This document shows positions 15,741 through 24,294 of a DNA stretch of 32,374 nt, in pieces. The DNA is from Paracoccaceae bacterium. GTDB taxonomy: Bacteria > Pseudomonadota > Alphaproteobacteria > Rhodobacterales > Rhodobacteraceae. The notes under the pieces are model-generated. The model saw nothing but the letters and a program-made list of their open reading frames with translations. It was not told the DNA's origin and did no database searches. Each line of letters opens with the position of its first letter. The first letter of the stretch is position 1. The stretch is taken from positions 1-32,374 of the forward strand of contig JALQUU010000031.1 of the NCBI GenBank assembly GCA_023260655.1, written 5' to 3'. Both the position numbers and the translations under genes were made by a program.

Positions 15741-17048
15741 ATGGAAGGGCAACCCGAGATCTTGGTCAAGGCACTGGGATATGCGCAGCAGGCCCAAGCT
15801 GTGGCTTTGGAGTGGCTCCTGAGCCCGGCCGCATGGTCGCAATTCGGTTTGCTTGTGGTTGCATATCTCGGGGCGGTTCTGATTGCTCGAAAGGTCGGGC
15901 CGGTTCTGGATCAGGTTGTCCAGCCAGCGGCAGGGGCGTCCGGACCAGTTGCCAACCTGCGGCGCGCTGTATTACGTGGCTTGCTGCTTCTGCTGCCGCT
16001 CCTGGCATATCTGCTGACGGGAGTTGGCGAGGGGGTGACGCGATCGCTCTTCGGTTCGGGAGCGGTGATTGCCTTTGGCAAGCGTCTGTTCCTGTTCCTC
16101 GCCGTGCGCGCCTTCGTGCGCCAGATATTGACGGATTCCTTCCTGAAAGCCTTGGGGCGGTTCGTTCTGGTGCCTGTGGCGGCGCTTTATGTGATTGGCG
16201 CGCTGGATCCGCTTATGCTCAAGCTTGCCGAAATCCAGGTGGATCTCGGGAATATCTCGTTCTCGCTTCTGGCGCTGTTGCGGGGGGCGATTTCGGGGGC
16301 GTTGTTGTTCTGGCTCGGGCGGTGGTCCAACAGTCGGACGGAAGAGGCAATCCGCAAGCAGGAAGAGTTGCGGCCAGCCACGCGCGAATTGGCGACCAAG
16401 GTGGCGCAGATCGTGATTTTCGGCACGGCTTTCCTTCTGCTGATGTCGATCATGGGGATCGACCTGACGGCGATTGCCGTTCTGGGCGGTGCGTTGGGCG
16501 TCGGGATCGGGCTTGGTTTGCAGCAGATCGCGGCGAACTTTGTTTCAGGGATCATCCTCCTTCTGGAGGGGCAGACGACCGTGGGCGACTACGTGGAACT
16601 GGATGGCGGGGAGAAGGGGACCATCGTCAAGATGACGGCGCGAGCCTGCATTCTGGAAACCTTTGATGGCAAGTGGGTGGTGGTGCCGAATGACCATTTC
16701 ATCACCAGCCGTGTGGTGAATTATTCTGATCAGGGCAGCGCGAACCGTTACGTGGCGGAGTTTTCGGTCTCTTACGATACGGACATCAACAAGGTGCCGG
16801 AGATTATCGAAAAGGCGGTTGCGGCCTTGCCATTCGTTTTGAAGGCGCCGGAAGGGCCGGATTGCGAGTTGCGGGCCTTCGGCGAGAGTGGGATCGATTT
16901 CTGCGTGGAATACTGGGTGAACGGGATCGATGACGGGAAGAATAAATACGGCTCGAAAGTGCTGTTCGCGATCTGGAATGCGCTGAAAGACGCGGGGATC
17001 GAAATACCCTACCCGCATCGCGTGGTCGAGTTGCGCCAACCGAAGTGA
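15741..17048 (+). CDS. Mechanosensitive ion channel (MscS family) with extra N-terminal helices
   Basis: A 435-residue inner-membrane protein. About five hydrophobic segments in the first 230 residues precede the MscS pore helix, seen as GGALGVGIGLGLQQIAANFVSG (positions 252-273), followed by ILLLEGQ and the beta domain GDYVELDGGEKGTIVKM and the VVPNDHF strand. Such channels release solutes on hypo-osmotic shock; long variants are often tuned to other signals. ATG 15741 has AGGAG six bases upstream, preferred over the in-frame TTG at 15738. Its stop overlaps the start of the next gene (GTGA). Confidence 0.9.
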   Translation: MEGQPEILVKALGYAQQAQAVALEWLLSPAAWSQFGLLVVAYLGAVLIARKVGPVLDQVVQPAAGASGPVANLRRAVLRGLLLLLPLLAYLLTGVGEGVTRSLFGSGAVIAFGKRLFLFLAVRAFVRQILTDSFLKALGRFVLVPVAALYVIGALDPLMLKLAEIQVDLGNISFSLLALLRGAISGALLFWLGRWSNSRTEEAIRKQEELRPATRELATKVAQIVIFGTAFLLLMSIMGIDLTAIAVLGGALGVGIGLGLQQIAANFVSGIILLLEGQTTVGDYVELDGGEKGTIVKMTARACILETFDGKWVVVPNDHFITSRVVNYSDQGSANRYVAEFSVSYDTDINKVPEIIEKAVAALPFVLKAPEGPDCELRAFGESGIDFCVEYWVNGIDDGKNKYGSKVLFAIWNALKDAGIEIPYPHRVVELRQPK

Positions 17049-18214
17049 GTTATGTGCTTGTCATAGGGGCCGGGCCTGCGGGGCTGATGGCGGCGGAGGC
17101 GCTAGTGGGGGCGGGCTGCAAGGTGATCGTCGCGGAGGCGAAGCCGTCGGTTGGGCGCAAGTTCCTGATGGCGGGGAAGTCCGGGCTAAACATCACCAAG
17201 GCGGAGCCTTTTAAGGCGTTCGTGGCGCAGTATGGCGAGGCGGCTTCGTGGCTACGGCCAATGCTGGAGGCTTTCGGGCCCGACGAGGTGCAGGATTGGA
17301 TGCGCGGCCTCGGGGAAGAGGTGTTTACGGGTAGTTCGGGTCGCGTGTTTCCGGTGGCCATGAAAGCGTCGCCCTTGCTGCGGGCTTGGTTGAAGCGGCT
17401 AGAGGCTAACGGGGTGGAAATTCGCACGCGCTGGCGTTGGGCGGGATGGCGTGGCGAGGCATGGGTTTTCGAAACGCTTGAGGGAGAGCAGCAGCTCGCA
17501 CCGGATTCCGTGGTGCTCGCGATGGGGGGCGCGAGTTGGGCGCGGCTCGGGTCTGACGGGGCGTGGGCCAAGCAGTTTGCCGGTGAGGTTGCGCCCTTTG
17601 CACCGTCGAATGCGGCGCTTTCGGTGGACTGGTCCGATCACATGGCGAAGGTCTTTGGCCAGCCCTTGAAGGCGGTTGCCCTTTCGGCAGGGGCCTTGGT
17701 GAGCAGAGGTGAGGCGATTATTTCGAAGCGTGGGCTGGAGGGGGGCGGCCTTTATCCGCTGACACCTGCCTTACGCGAGGGGGAGGGGCTTTTCGTCGAT
17801 CTCTTTCCCGATCTGGACGAGGCGGCCTTGCGGGCGCGACTGGCGCGGTCGAGGGGGAGCGACAGCCTGACAAACCATCTCCGTAAGGCGCTGAGGCTCG
17901 ATCCGGTCAAACTGGCGCTGATCAACGAGTTCGCGCGACCCTTGCCGGATGATCTGGTGCCGCTTTTGAAGCGTTTGCCGATAAAACATGTTGGCTTGAG
18001 ACCTATGGACGAGGCAATCTCGACGGCAGGCGGGTTGAAGCAAGAGGCACTAGACGGGCAATTGATGCTTCGAACGCGCCCCGGTGTTTTCGCTTGTGGC
18101 GAGATGCTGGACTGGGAAGCCCCCACGGGCGGATATTTGCTGACGGCTTCCATGGCGACCGGGCTTTTCGCAGGGCAAAAAGCGGCGGCCTGGATAAAAA
18201 ATTCCGCTACGTAG
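17045..18214 (+). CDS. HI0933/BaiN-like (TIGR03862) FAD-dependent oxidoreductase
   Basis: A 389-residue flavoprotein with the dinucleotide signature GAGPAGLMAAEAL at 7-19, the family loop GRKFLMAGKSGLNIT, and a C-terminal GEMLDWEAPTGGYLLTASMATG that closes the FAD site. Members are NAD(P)/FAD oxidoreductases of mostly unknown substrate. It starts with GTG 17045, overlapping the MscS stop by four bases (GTGA), so translation is coupled. The start matches the fold's first strand exactly. No substrate can be assigned. Confidence 0.87.
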   Translation: MSYVLVIGAGPAGLMAAEALVGAGCKVIVAEAKPSVGRKFLMAGKSGLNITKAEPFKAFVAQYGEAASWLRPMLEAFGPDEVQDWMRGLGEEVFTGSSGRVFPVAMKASPLLRAWLKRLEANGVEIRTRWRWAGWRGEAWVFETLEGEQQLAPDSVVLAMGGASWARLGSDGAWAKQFAGEVAPFAPSNAALSVDWSDHMAKVFGQPLKAVALSAGALVSRGEAIISKRGLEGGGLYPLTPALREGEGLFVDLFPDLDEAALRARLARSRGSDSLTNHLRKALRLDPVKLALINEFARPLPDDLVPLLKRLPIKHVGLRPMDEAISTAGGLKQEALDGQLMLRTRPGVFACGEMLDWEAPTGGYLLTASMATGLFAGQKAAAWIKNSAT

Positions 18215-18231
18215 AATTGAATTCCACTTAA

Positions 18232-18258
18232 TTGACGAGGCGCGCTTGCCGCTATAGT
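18232..18258 (+). promoter_or_regulatory. Probable sigma-70 promoter for the beta-oxidation genes
   Basis: TTGACG (18232-18237) and TATAGT (18253-18258) are separated by 15 bases, slightly short, just upstream of the bifunctional enzyme's ribosome site. Confidence 0.4.
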
Positions 18259-18291
18259 TTCCCTCTCTGAAAAGGGATGGAGGACGGACGC

Positions 18292-20391
18292 ATGGCTGCG
18301 ACCCGCAAGGTAAATGATCTGATCAGTATCGAAGAGATTGGTGCGATTGCGCTGATCTGCATCGACAATCCGCCAGTGAACGCGACGGGCCAAGCTGTTC
18401 GGCAGGGGCTCCAAGAGGCGATTGAGACGCTGAATTCGGAAGGCAAAGCGAAGGCAATCGCAGTTTATGCCGCTGGCCGGACTTTTGTGGCGGGTGCGGA
18501 TATCCGCGAGTTCGGCAAACCGCCGATGCCGCCTGCCCTGCCTGATGTGTTCAACATCATCGAAGACAGCGCGATTCCAGTGGTTGCCGTGATGCATGGC
18601 ACTGCGCTGGGTGGCGGCTTCGAGTTGGGCCTTTCCTGCCATGCGCGTGTGGGGATTGAGGGCCTGAAAGTCGGCCTGCCTGAGATCAACCTCGGGCTTC
18701 TGCCGGGGGCGGGTGGCACGCAACGTGTGCCGCGGTTGGCGGGTATTCCGATGGCGTTGGATATGGCGCTTTCCGGGCGTCAGGTTTCGGCGAAGGAAGC
18801 GCTGGAGAAAGGGCTGATTGATCGCCTCGTTGCGGGGGAGCCGCGCGAGGTAGCGGTGCAGGTGGCGGAAGAAGTGGCGGCGGGCAAGCTCGCGACGCGC
18901 CGCACTTGCGACCTGAACACGCCGAAGGATGACAAGGCGCTCGACGATACGGCTGCGATGCTGAAGAAGACGCAGGCGCATATGTATTCCTGCCACAAGA
19001 TTGTGGAGGCGGTGCGCGCGTCTTATCTGCCGCGCACTGAAGGGCTGAAGATCGAACGGCAAGCGTTCATCGACTCGATGCAGACGCCGCAGAGGGCGGG
19101 GATGATCCATGCCTTCTTCGGGGAGCGCGCGGTTTCCAATATCCCAGAGGCCAAGGGGCCGACGCGGCCGCTTGAGAAGGTGGGCGTGATCGGTGGCGGC
19201 ACGATGGGTTCGGGCATTGCGACGGCTTGCTTGCTGGCTGGTTTGCAAGTGCGGTTGGTGGAAGTTGCGGAAGAGGGCCTCAAGCGCGGCATTGCGACGA
19301 TCACCAAGAACATCGACGGTGCCGTTCAGCGCGGTAAGTTGAAGGCCGAGAAGCGCGATGCGGTGCTTGGGGCGCTGACGCCCTCGCTGAATATGGGTGA
19401 TCTGGCGGATGTGGACCTCGTGATCGAGGCGGTGTTCGAGCAGATGGATGTGAAGAAGGATATCTTCACCAAACTTGATGGCATCTGCAAAGACGGTGCG
19501 ATCCTTGCGTCGAACACGTCTTATCTCGACATCAACGAAATCGCGGCGGTCACGAAGCGTCCGCAGGATGTGCTGGGCTTGCACTTCTTCAGCCCCGCGC
19601 ATGTGATGCGGCTTCTGGAAATCGTGGTGCCGGACAAGACCGCAGCGGATGTTGTGGCAACCGGTTTTGCCTTGGCGAAAAAGCTGGGCAAGGTGGGTGT
19701 GCGTGCCGGTGTTTGCGACGGGTTCATTGGCAACCGCATTCTCGCGCATTACTCGAAAACCGCGTCTTACCTCGTGCTCGATGGCGCGAGCCCGATGCAA
19801 GTAGACAATGCGCTGGAAGGCTTCGGCTTCGCGATGGGGCCGCATAAGGTGGGCGATCTGGCCGGACTTGATATCGGTTGGATGACGCGCAAGCGTAAGG
19901 CCGCGACCCGTGATCCGGCCGAGCGCTATGCGGGCGATGTGGCGGATAAGATTTGCGAGAATGGCTGGTTTGGCCGCAAGTCGGGCCGTGGCTACTACGT
20001 TTACGAGGGCGGTGCGACGGTGCCGAACGAGGAGACGCTCGCGATCCTCGATCAGGTTCGCGCCGAGAAGGGCATCTCGCCGCGCAGCTTCACCGACGAG
20101 GACATCGTGGATCGCTACATGACCGCGATGATCGTGGAAGCGGCGCGTGTAGTGGAAGATGGCACGGCGCGGCGGCCTCTGGATGTCGATATGGTGTTCC
20201 TCTTCGGTTATGGCTTCCCGCGGTTCCGCGGTGGCCCGCTGCATTACGCGGACACGATCGGGGCTAAGGCGCTGGTGGAGCGCATCGAAGCCTATGCCAA
20301 GGAAGATCCGCATTACTGGCAGGTGCCCGCGATCCTCGCGCGCATGGCCAAAGATGGCGGCACGTTTGCAGATTTGAACAAGGAGGGCTGA
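18292..20391 (+). CDS. Enoyl-CoA hydratase / 3-hydroxyacyl-CoA dehydrogenase (FadJ/FadB-like)
   Basis: A 699-residue fusion of crotonase and 3-hydroxyacyl-CoA dehydrogenase that hydrates 2-enoyl-CoA and oxidises the alcohol with NAD. In the crotonase half, GADIREFG and HGTALGGGFE carry the oxyanion hole, and the two catalytic glutamates are Glu111 and Glu131 (in PEINLGLLPGAGGTQR). The NAD-binding motif VGVIGGGTMGSGIA is at 297-310, with the dehydrogenase His-Glu region in LGLHFFSPAHVMRLLEIV. ATG 18277 is in frame, but ATG 18292 has GGAGG eight bases upstream and is preferred. It is the first of four genes, and its stop is one base from the next start. It lacks the thiolase half, so a separate thiolase must finish the cycle. 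Confidence 0.93.
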   Translation: MAATRKVNDLISIEEIGAIALICIDNPPVNATGQAVRQGLQEAIETLNSEGKAKAIAVYAAGRTFVAGADIREFGKPPMPPALPDVFNIIEDSAIPVVAVMHGTALGGGFELGLSCHARVGIEGLKVGLPEINLGLLPGAGGTQRVPRLAGIPMALDMALSGRQVSAKEALEKGLIDRLVAGEPREVAVQVAEEVAAGKLATRRTCDLNTPKDDKALDDTAAMLKKTQAHMYSCHKIVEAVRASYLPRTEGLKIERQAFIDSMQTPQRAGMIHAFFGERAVSNIPEAKGPTRPLEKVGVIGGGTMGSGIATACLLAGLQVRLVEVAEEGLKRGIATITKNIDGAVQRGKLKAEKRDAVLGALTPSLNMGDLADVDLVIEAVFEQMDVKKDIFTKLDGICKDGAILASNTSYLDINEIAAVTKRPQDVLGLHFFSPAHVMRLLEIVVPDKTAADVVATGFALAKKLGKVGVRAGVCDGFIGNRILAHYSKTASYLVLDGASPMQVDNALEGFGFAMGPHKVGDLAGLDIGWMTRKRKAATRDPAERYAGDVADKICENGWFGRKSGRGYYVYEGGATVPNEETLAILDQVRAEKGISPRSFTDEDIVDRYMTAMIVEAARVVEDGTARRPLDVDMVFLFGYGFPRFRGGPLHYADTIGAKALVERIEAYAKEDPHYWQVPAILARMAKDGGTFADLNKEG

Positions 20392-20392
20392 G

Positions 20393-21580
20393 ATGGACCT
20401 GAGCTATAGCAAGGAAGACATCGCGTTCCGTGACGATGTGCGGGCCTATCTGGCGGAAGCTCTGCCGACGCGCATCTCGGATGTGGTGCGTTCGGGTGGT
20501 GAGCTGACCAAGGAAATTATGGAAGAGTGGCACGCCATTCTCCAGCGGAAGGGTTGGCTCGCGACGATCTGGCCGAAGAAGTTCGGTGGCCCGGGTTGGA
20601 CGCCTGTGCAGCGCCATATCTTCGAAGAAGAATGCTGCCGCGCTTATGCACCGCGCATCGTGCCCTTCGGGCTGTCGATGCTGGGGCCGGTGCTGCAAAA
20701 GTTCGGCACGAAGGAGCAGCAGGATTACTACCTGCCGCGCATCCTTTCCGGTGAGGACTGGTGGTGCCAAGGCTATTCGGAACCGGGTGCCGGATCTGAC
20801 CTCGCCTCGCTCAAGACACGCGCTGTGCGCGATGGTGATGAGTGGGTGATCAACGGCCAGAAAACATGGACCACGCTGGGTCAGCACGCCGACAAGATCT
20901 TCTGCCTGTGCCGCACCAATCCGGAGGCGAAGCAGCAGGAAGGGATTTCCTTCATCCTCGTCGACATGAACACGCCCGGCATCGAAGTGCGCCCGATCCG
21001 CTTGATCGAGGGTGGTTTCGAGGTGAACGAGGTGTTCTTCACGGACGTGCGGGTACCCTATGAAAACCTCGTGGGCGAACTCGATAAAGGGTGGACAATA
21101 GCCAAGTTCCTGCTGACGCATGAACGTACGGGGATTGCCGGTGTCGGCTTCTCGATGCAGGCTTTGGAAGAGGTGAAAGCCTTGGCTCGCAAGGTGCGCC
21201 GGAATGGCAAGCCTCTGGCGGAAGATCCGCTATTCGCGTCGCGCATCGCGAAGGCGGAGATCGATCTGGAAGCGATGAAGATCACCAACTTGCGGATGCT
21301 CTTCAAGGCGCAGGAGCAAGGTGCTCCGGGGTCGGAAACATCGATCTTGAAGATCAAGGGAACAGTTATTCACCAAGAACTGAAAGACCTCGCGCGCCGC
21401 GCCTTGGGCCCGGCGGCGGCACCCTTCCCCGGCCATGTGACGGAAGGCAACCTGATGTTCGGGCCGGAAGATACGGCGTATAACGCGGCGCGGTATTTCA
21501 ACAACCGGAAGACCTCGATCTTCGGTGGATCGAACGAGATCCAGCGGAACATTCTGACTAAAGCGGCATTGGAGCTCTGA
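20393..21580 (+). CDS. Acyl-CoA dehydrogenase, alpha-type subunit candidate
   Basis: A 395-residue flavoprotein of the acyl-CoA dehydrogenase family. The FAD/substrate loop is present as GYSEPGAGSDLASL (127-140), with WVINGQKTWTT and the C-terminal GGSNEIQRNIL. At the position of the usual MCAD-type catalytic glutamate (E-G-T) this protein has a glycine. A glutamate at 244 (HERTGIAG) matches the alternative base position used by isovaleryl/long-chain enzymes and by the FadE26-like alpha subunits of two-gene dehydrogenases. It starts one base after the bifunctional gene, with GGAGG inside that gene's end, and is three bases from the next dehydrogenase. Confidence 0.92.
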   Translation: MDLSYSKEDIAFRDDVRAYLAEALPTRISDVVRSGGELTKEIMEEWHAILQRKGWLATIWPKKFGGPGWTPVQRHIFEEECCRAYAPRIVPFGLSMLGPVLQKFGTKEQQDYYLPRILSGEDWWCQGYSEPGAGSDLASLKTRAVRDGDEWVINGQKTWTTLGQHADKIFCLCRTNPEAKQQEGISFILVDMNTPGIEVRPIRLIEGGFEVNEVFFTDVRVPYENLVGELDKGWTIAKFLLTHERTGIAGVGFSMQALEEVKALARKVRRNGKPLAEDPLFASRIAKAEIDLEAMKITNLRMLFKAQEQGAPGSETSILKIKGTVIHQELKDLARRALGPAAAPFPGHVTEGNLMFGPEDTAYNAARYFNNRKTSIFGGSNEIQRNILTKAALEL

Positions 21581-21583
21581 GCG

Positions 21584-22654
21584 ATGGATTTCAATCTGAC
21601 AGAAGATCGCCGGATGCTGGCGGACAGCTTGGGCCGGTTTCTGAGCGAGCAATACCCCGTGGAGCACCGCAACAAGGTGGCCTATGAGTTGCCCTGCCAT
21701 GATGCTTCCATGTGGGAGGCGATTGCCGACTTGGGCGTGATGGGGGCCTTGGTGCCGGAAGACGCGGGCGGCTTTGGCGGCACTGGGTTCGACATTTCCG
21801 TGGTGTTCGAAGCGGCGGGCCGTGTGCTTTGCCCCGAGCCTTTGCTTGGCGCGACGATGGCGGCGCGGGTTCTGGTGGCTGCAGGTGCTGATTGCGAAGA
21901 CTTGGTCGCGGGTGCCGTGAAATATGCGGCGGCTTTCGGTGAAGTTGAAGCGCCCTATGATCTTGATGGGGTGTCCTGCGTGGCAACGGAAAAGGGCGAT
22001 GGCTATACGCTCTCGGGACGGAAGGCGGCGGTTTATGGTGGGCAGGCGGCAGACCGGTTTGTGGTTGCGGCGAAGCTCAACGGCAAGCTTGCAGCGTTCG
22101 AAGTGGAGACCGGTGCGGCGCGAGTGGTCGCTTATCCGATGATGGATGGCGGCGGCGCGGCTGAAGTGCTTCTCGACGATGCGCCGGCGAAGCTCTTGCT
22201 GGCGGATGCCGCAGATGCGCTGGAAGACGCGGTGAATGCCGGGATCGTGGCGCTTTGCGCAGAAGCTGTGGGCGCTATGGAAATCACGCTGAATACTACG
22301 GTGGATTACCTGAAAACCCGCAAACAGTTCGGCGTGCCGATCGGCAAGTTCCAAGTTCTGCAGCATCGCGCTGTGGACATGTTGACCGAGCTGGAGCAGG
22401 CGCGTTCGATCACCATCAAGGCGGCGTCGGATCTGGGAACGGATCAGGCTTCCCGTTCGGCTTCGATGGCGAAAAACCTGATCGGGCGCGCGGCGCGGCA
22501 GGTAGCAGAAGAGGCTATCCAGATGCATGGCGGGATCGCCATGACTTGGGAGTACCCGATTAGCCACTTTGGCAAGCGCCTGATCATGCTGGACGCACAG
22601 TTGGGCGATCAGGATTACCATTTGTCGCGTGTGATGGCGGCCTACGCGGCCTGA
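21584..22654 (+). CDS. Acyl-CoA dehydrogenase, second subunit of a tandem pair
   Basis: A 356-residue acyl-CoA dehydrogenase with the helix pattern MHGGIAMTWEYPISHFGKR at its end and the mid segment DYLKTRKQFGVPIGKFQVLQHRAVDM. The classical FAD loop is weak and shortened (PYDLDGVSCVATEKGDG region). With the gene before it this makes an adjacent long/short pair, the arrangement known for alpha2-beta2 heterotetrameric acyl-CoA dehydrogenases of steroid and branched side-chain degradation; that comparison is inference. Start ATG 21584 lies three bases after the upstream stop. Confidence 0.88.
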   Translation: MDFNLTEDRRMLADSLGRFLSEQYPVEHRNKVAYELPCHDASMWEAIADLGVMGALVPEDAGGFGGTGFDISVVFEAAGRVLCPEPLLGATMAARVLVAAGADCEDLVAGAVKYAAAFGEVEAPYDLDGVSCVATEKGDGYTLSGRKAAVYGGQAADRFVVAAKLNGKLAAFEVETGAARVVAYPMMDGGGAAEVLLDDAPAKLLLADAADALEDAVNAGIVALCAEAVGAMEITLNTTVDYLKTRKQFGVPIGKFQVLQHRAVDMLTELEQARSITIKAASDLGTDQASRSASMAKNLIGRAARQVAEEAIQMHGGIAMTWEYPISHFGKRLIMLDAQLGDQDYHLSRVMAAYAA

Positions 22655-22673
22655 GATCGATAATTCTCTTCGG

Positions 22674-22733
22674 AAGACGATCCTGGCGTGCCCTTGGCGC
22701 GCCGGGATTTTCGCTTTAGGAAGCGGTCGTCTT
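22674..22733 (+). promoter_or_regulatory. Folded leader between the dehydrogenase pair and matB
   Basis: An outer 7-bp stem AAGACGA / TCGTCTT (22674-22680 with 22727-22733) encloses a GC-rich arm around 22682-22706 and a 5-bp CGCTT-TAGG-AAGCG hairpin (22712-22725). It is followed by a short T-run, then the matB ribosome site. It could be an attenuator or a terminator with readthrough. Confidence 0.35.
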
Positions 22734-22750
22734 TTTCGCGAGGCCTCAGG

Positions 22751-24262
22751 ATGACGAACCCACTCTACGACCGCTTGTTTGGCAAATATGCTGGAGCCGA
22801 GACGCCCTTTCTGATTCTGCCAGACGAGCGGGTGATCACGCATGGTGCGTTCCTGCGGATGGCGGCGCGGTTAGCCAACGGGATCACGTCGATGGGTCTT
22901 GTGGCGGGGGACCGTTTGGCGGTGCAGGTGGGCAAGAGCGCCGAGGCCTTGGCGGTGTTTGCTGCCTGCGCCCAGACGGGGGTGATTTTCCTGCCGCTGA
23001 ATACGGCCTACACGGGCGCGGAGATTGCCTATTTCGTCGAGAATTCAGGGGCAAAGCTGTTGCTCTGCGATGCGAAGAAAGAGGCCGATCTGGCGCCCGT
23101 GGCAGCGCAAAATGGCGCGCGTTTGGCGACGTTGAACGGCGATGGATCGGGCAGTTTCACCGAGTTCTGCGCGGCCCTTCCGGAGGCCTTCGCAACGGTG
23201 AGCCAGAGCGCCGATGATCTGGCGGCGTTCCTTTACACCTCGGGTACGACGGGGCGTTCGAAGGGTGCGATGCTGACGCAGATGAACCTTCTCGATAACG
23301 CGGAAGTGCTGGCGAAGCACTGGCGCTTTACGGCCGAGGATGTGCTGCTGCATCAACTTCCGATCTTCCACACGCACGGGCTTTTTGTGGCAACCAATGT
23401 GTGCCTCGTGGCGGGTTGTGCGATGCGTTTCTATGCAGGGTTCGATGCCGAGGCGCTGATCCGCGATATCCCGAAAGCCACCGCGCTGATGGGGGTGCCC
23501 ACGTTCTACACCCGCCTGTTGGACGATGCGCGTTTCACCAAGGAATTGACCAAGGGGATGCGGCTATTCATCTCCGGCTCGGCACCGCTCTTGGCGGAAA
23601 CCCATGTGCAGTTCGAAGAGCGCACGGGGCACCGCATTCTTGAGCGCTATGGCATGACCGAGACCAATATGAACACCTCGAACCCCTATGAGGGTGAGCG
23701 GCGTGCCGGAACAGTGGGCTTCCCGTTGCCGGGGGTGGAGTTGAAGGTGTGCGATCCGCAAACCGGAGAGGCTCTGCCGCAGGGCGAGATCGGTGTGATC
23801 GAAGTGCGCGGGCCAAACGTGTTCAAGGGCTATTGGCAGATGCCGGAAAAGACCCGCGAGGAGTTGCGCGAGGACGGGTTCTTCATCACGGGCGACTTGG
23901 GGCGGATTGACGAGGATGGCTATGTGACCATCGTTGGCCGCAATAAAGACCTTATCATTTCAGGAGGTTACAATATCTATCCCAAGGAAATCGAGCTATT
24001 GCTCGATGAGGCGGAAGGTGTGTTGGAAAGCGCTGTGATCGGTGTGCCGCATCCCGATTTCGGGGAAAGCCCTGTGGGTATTCTGGTGGCGAAGGCGGGG
24101 GCTGTGCTGGATACCGATGCGATCCTGAAAGGGCTGAATGACAGCCTCGCGCGGTTCAAGCAGCCGAAGGCGCTGGTGGTGGTGGCGGAGTTGCCGCGCA
24201 ACACCATGGGCAAGGTGCAGAAGAACATTCTGCGCGAGACTTATAAGGCGATGTTCGTCTGA
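22751..24262 (+). CDS. matB: Malonyl-CoA synthetase-like AMP-forming ligase (MatB)
   Basis: A 503-residue ANL-family ligase joining malonate or methylmalonate to CoA via an acyl-adenylate. Visible motifs are the P-loop YTSGTTGRSKGAM, the A5 motif RYGMTETNMNTSNPY with the E-G-E-R following (as in MatB), ITGDLGRIDEDGYVTIVGRNKDLI, and the A10 lysine end LPRNTMGKVQKNILRETY, matching MatB as I recall it. GAGG seven bases before ATG 22751 sets the start; in-frame codons upstream lie in the leader. It follows the beta-oxidation genes after 96 bases and supplies an activated acid, but general CoA ligase activity cannot be excluded. Confidence 0.88.
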   Translation: MTNPLYDRLFGKYAGAETPFLILPDERVITHGAFLRMAARLANGITSMGLVAGDRLAVQVGKSAEALAVFAACAQTGVIFLPLNTAYTGAEIAYFVENSGAKLLLCDAKKEADLAPVAAQNGARLATLNGDGSGSFTEFCAALPEAFATVSQSADDLAAFLYTSGTTGRSKGAMLTQMNLLDNAEVLAKHWRFTAEDVLLHQLPIFHTHGLFVATNVCLVAGCAMRFYAGFDAEALIRDIPKATALMGVPTFYTRLLDDARFTKELTKGMRLFISGSAPLLAETHVQFEERTGHRILERYGMTETNMNTSNPYEGERRAGTVGFPLPGVELKVCDPQTGEALPQGEIGVIEVRGPNVFKGYWQMPEKTREELREDGFFITGDLGRIDEDGYVTIVGRNKDLIISGGYNIYPKEIELLLDEAEGVLESAVIGVPHPDFGESPVGILVAKAGAVLDTDAILKGLNDSLARFKQPKALVVVAELPRNTMGKVQKNILRETYKAMFV

Positions 24263-24292
24263 GGGCGGGCGGGGAAATCCCCCGCCCTTTTT
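24262..24292. terminator. Terminator after matB, serving both convergent genes
   Basis: GGGCGGG...CCCGCCC stem with an inner GG/CC extension and an AAAT loop, followed by five Ts on the plus strand. The stop of the minus-strand lyase lies just after the T-run. Confidence 0.85.
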
Positions 24293-24294
24293 CT

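Noticed and set aside
17752-20313. 853-codon open frame on the minus strand across the flavoprotein and the bifunctional beta-oxidation gene
   Set aside because: It is antisense to two well-supported genes, arginine/histidine-rich, and resembles no protein; it is a GC-codon shadow.
22696-22703. GGCGCGCC palindrome as an operator
   Set aside because: An eight-base GC palindrome is expected by chance in this composition and fits the leader arm.
21230-22843. 537-codon minus-strand frame
   Set aside because: It is antisense to the two acyl-CoA dehydrogenases, with no ribosome site or recognisable motif.
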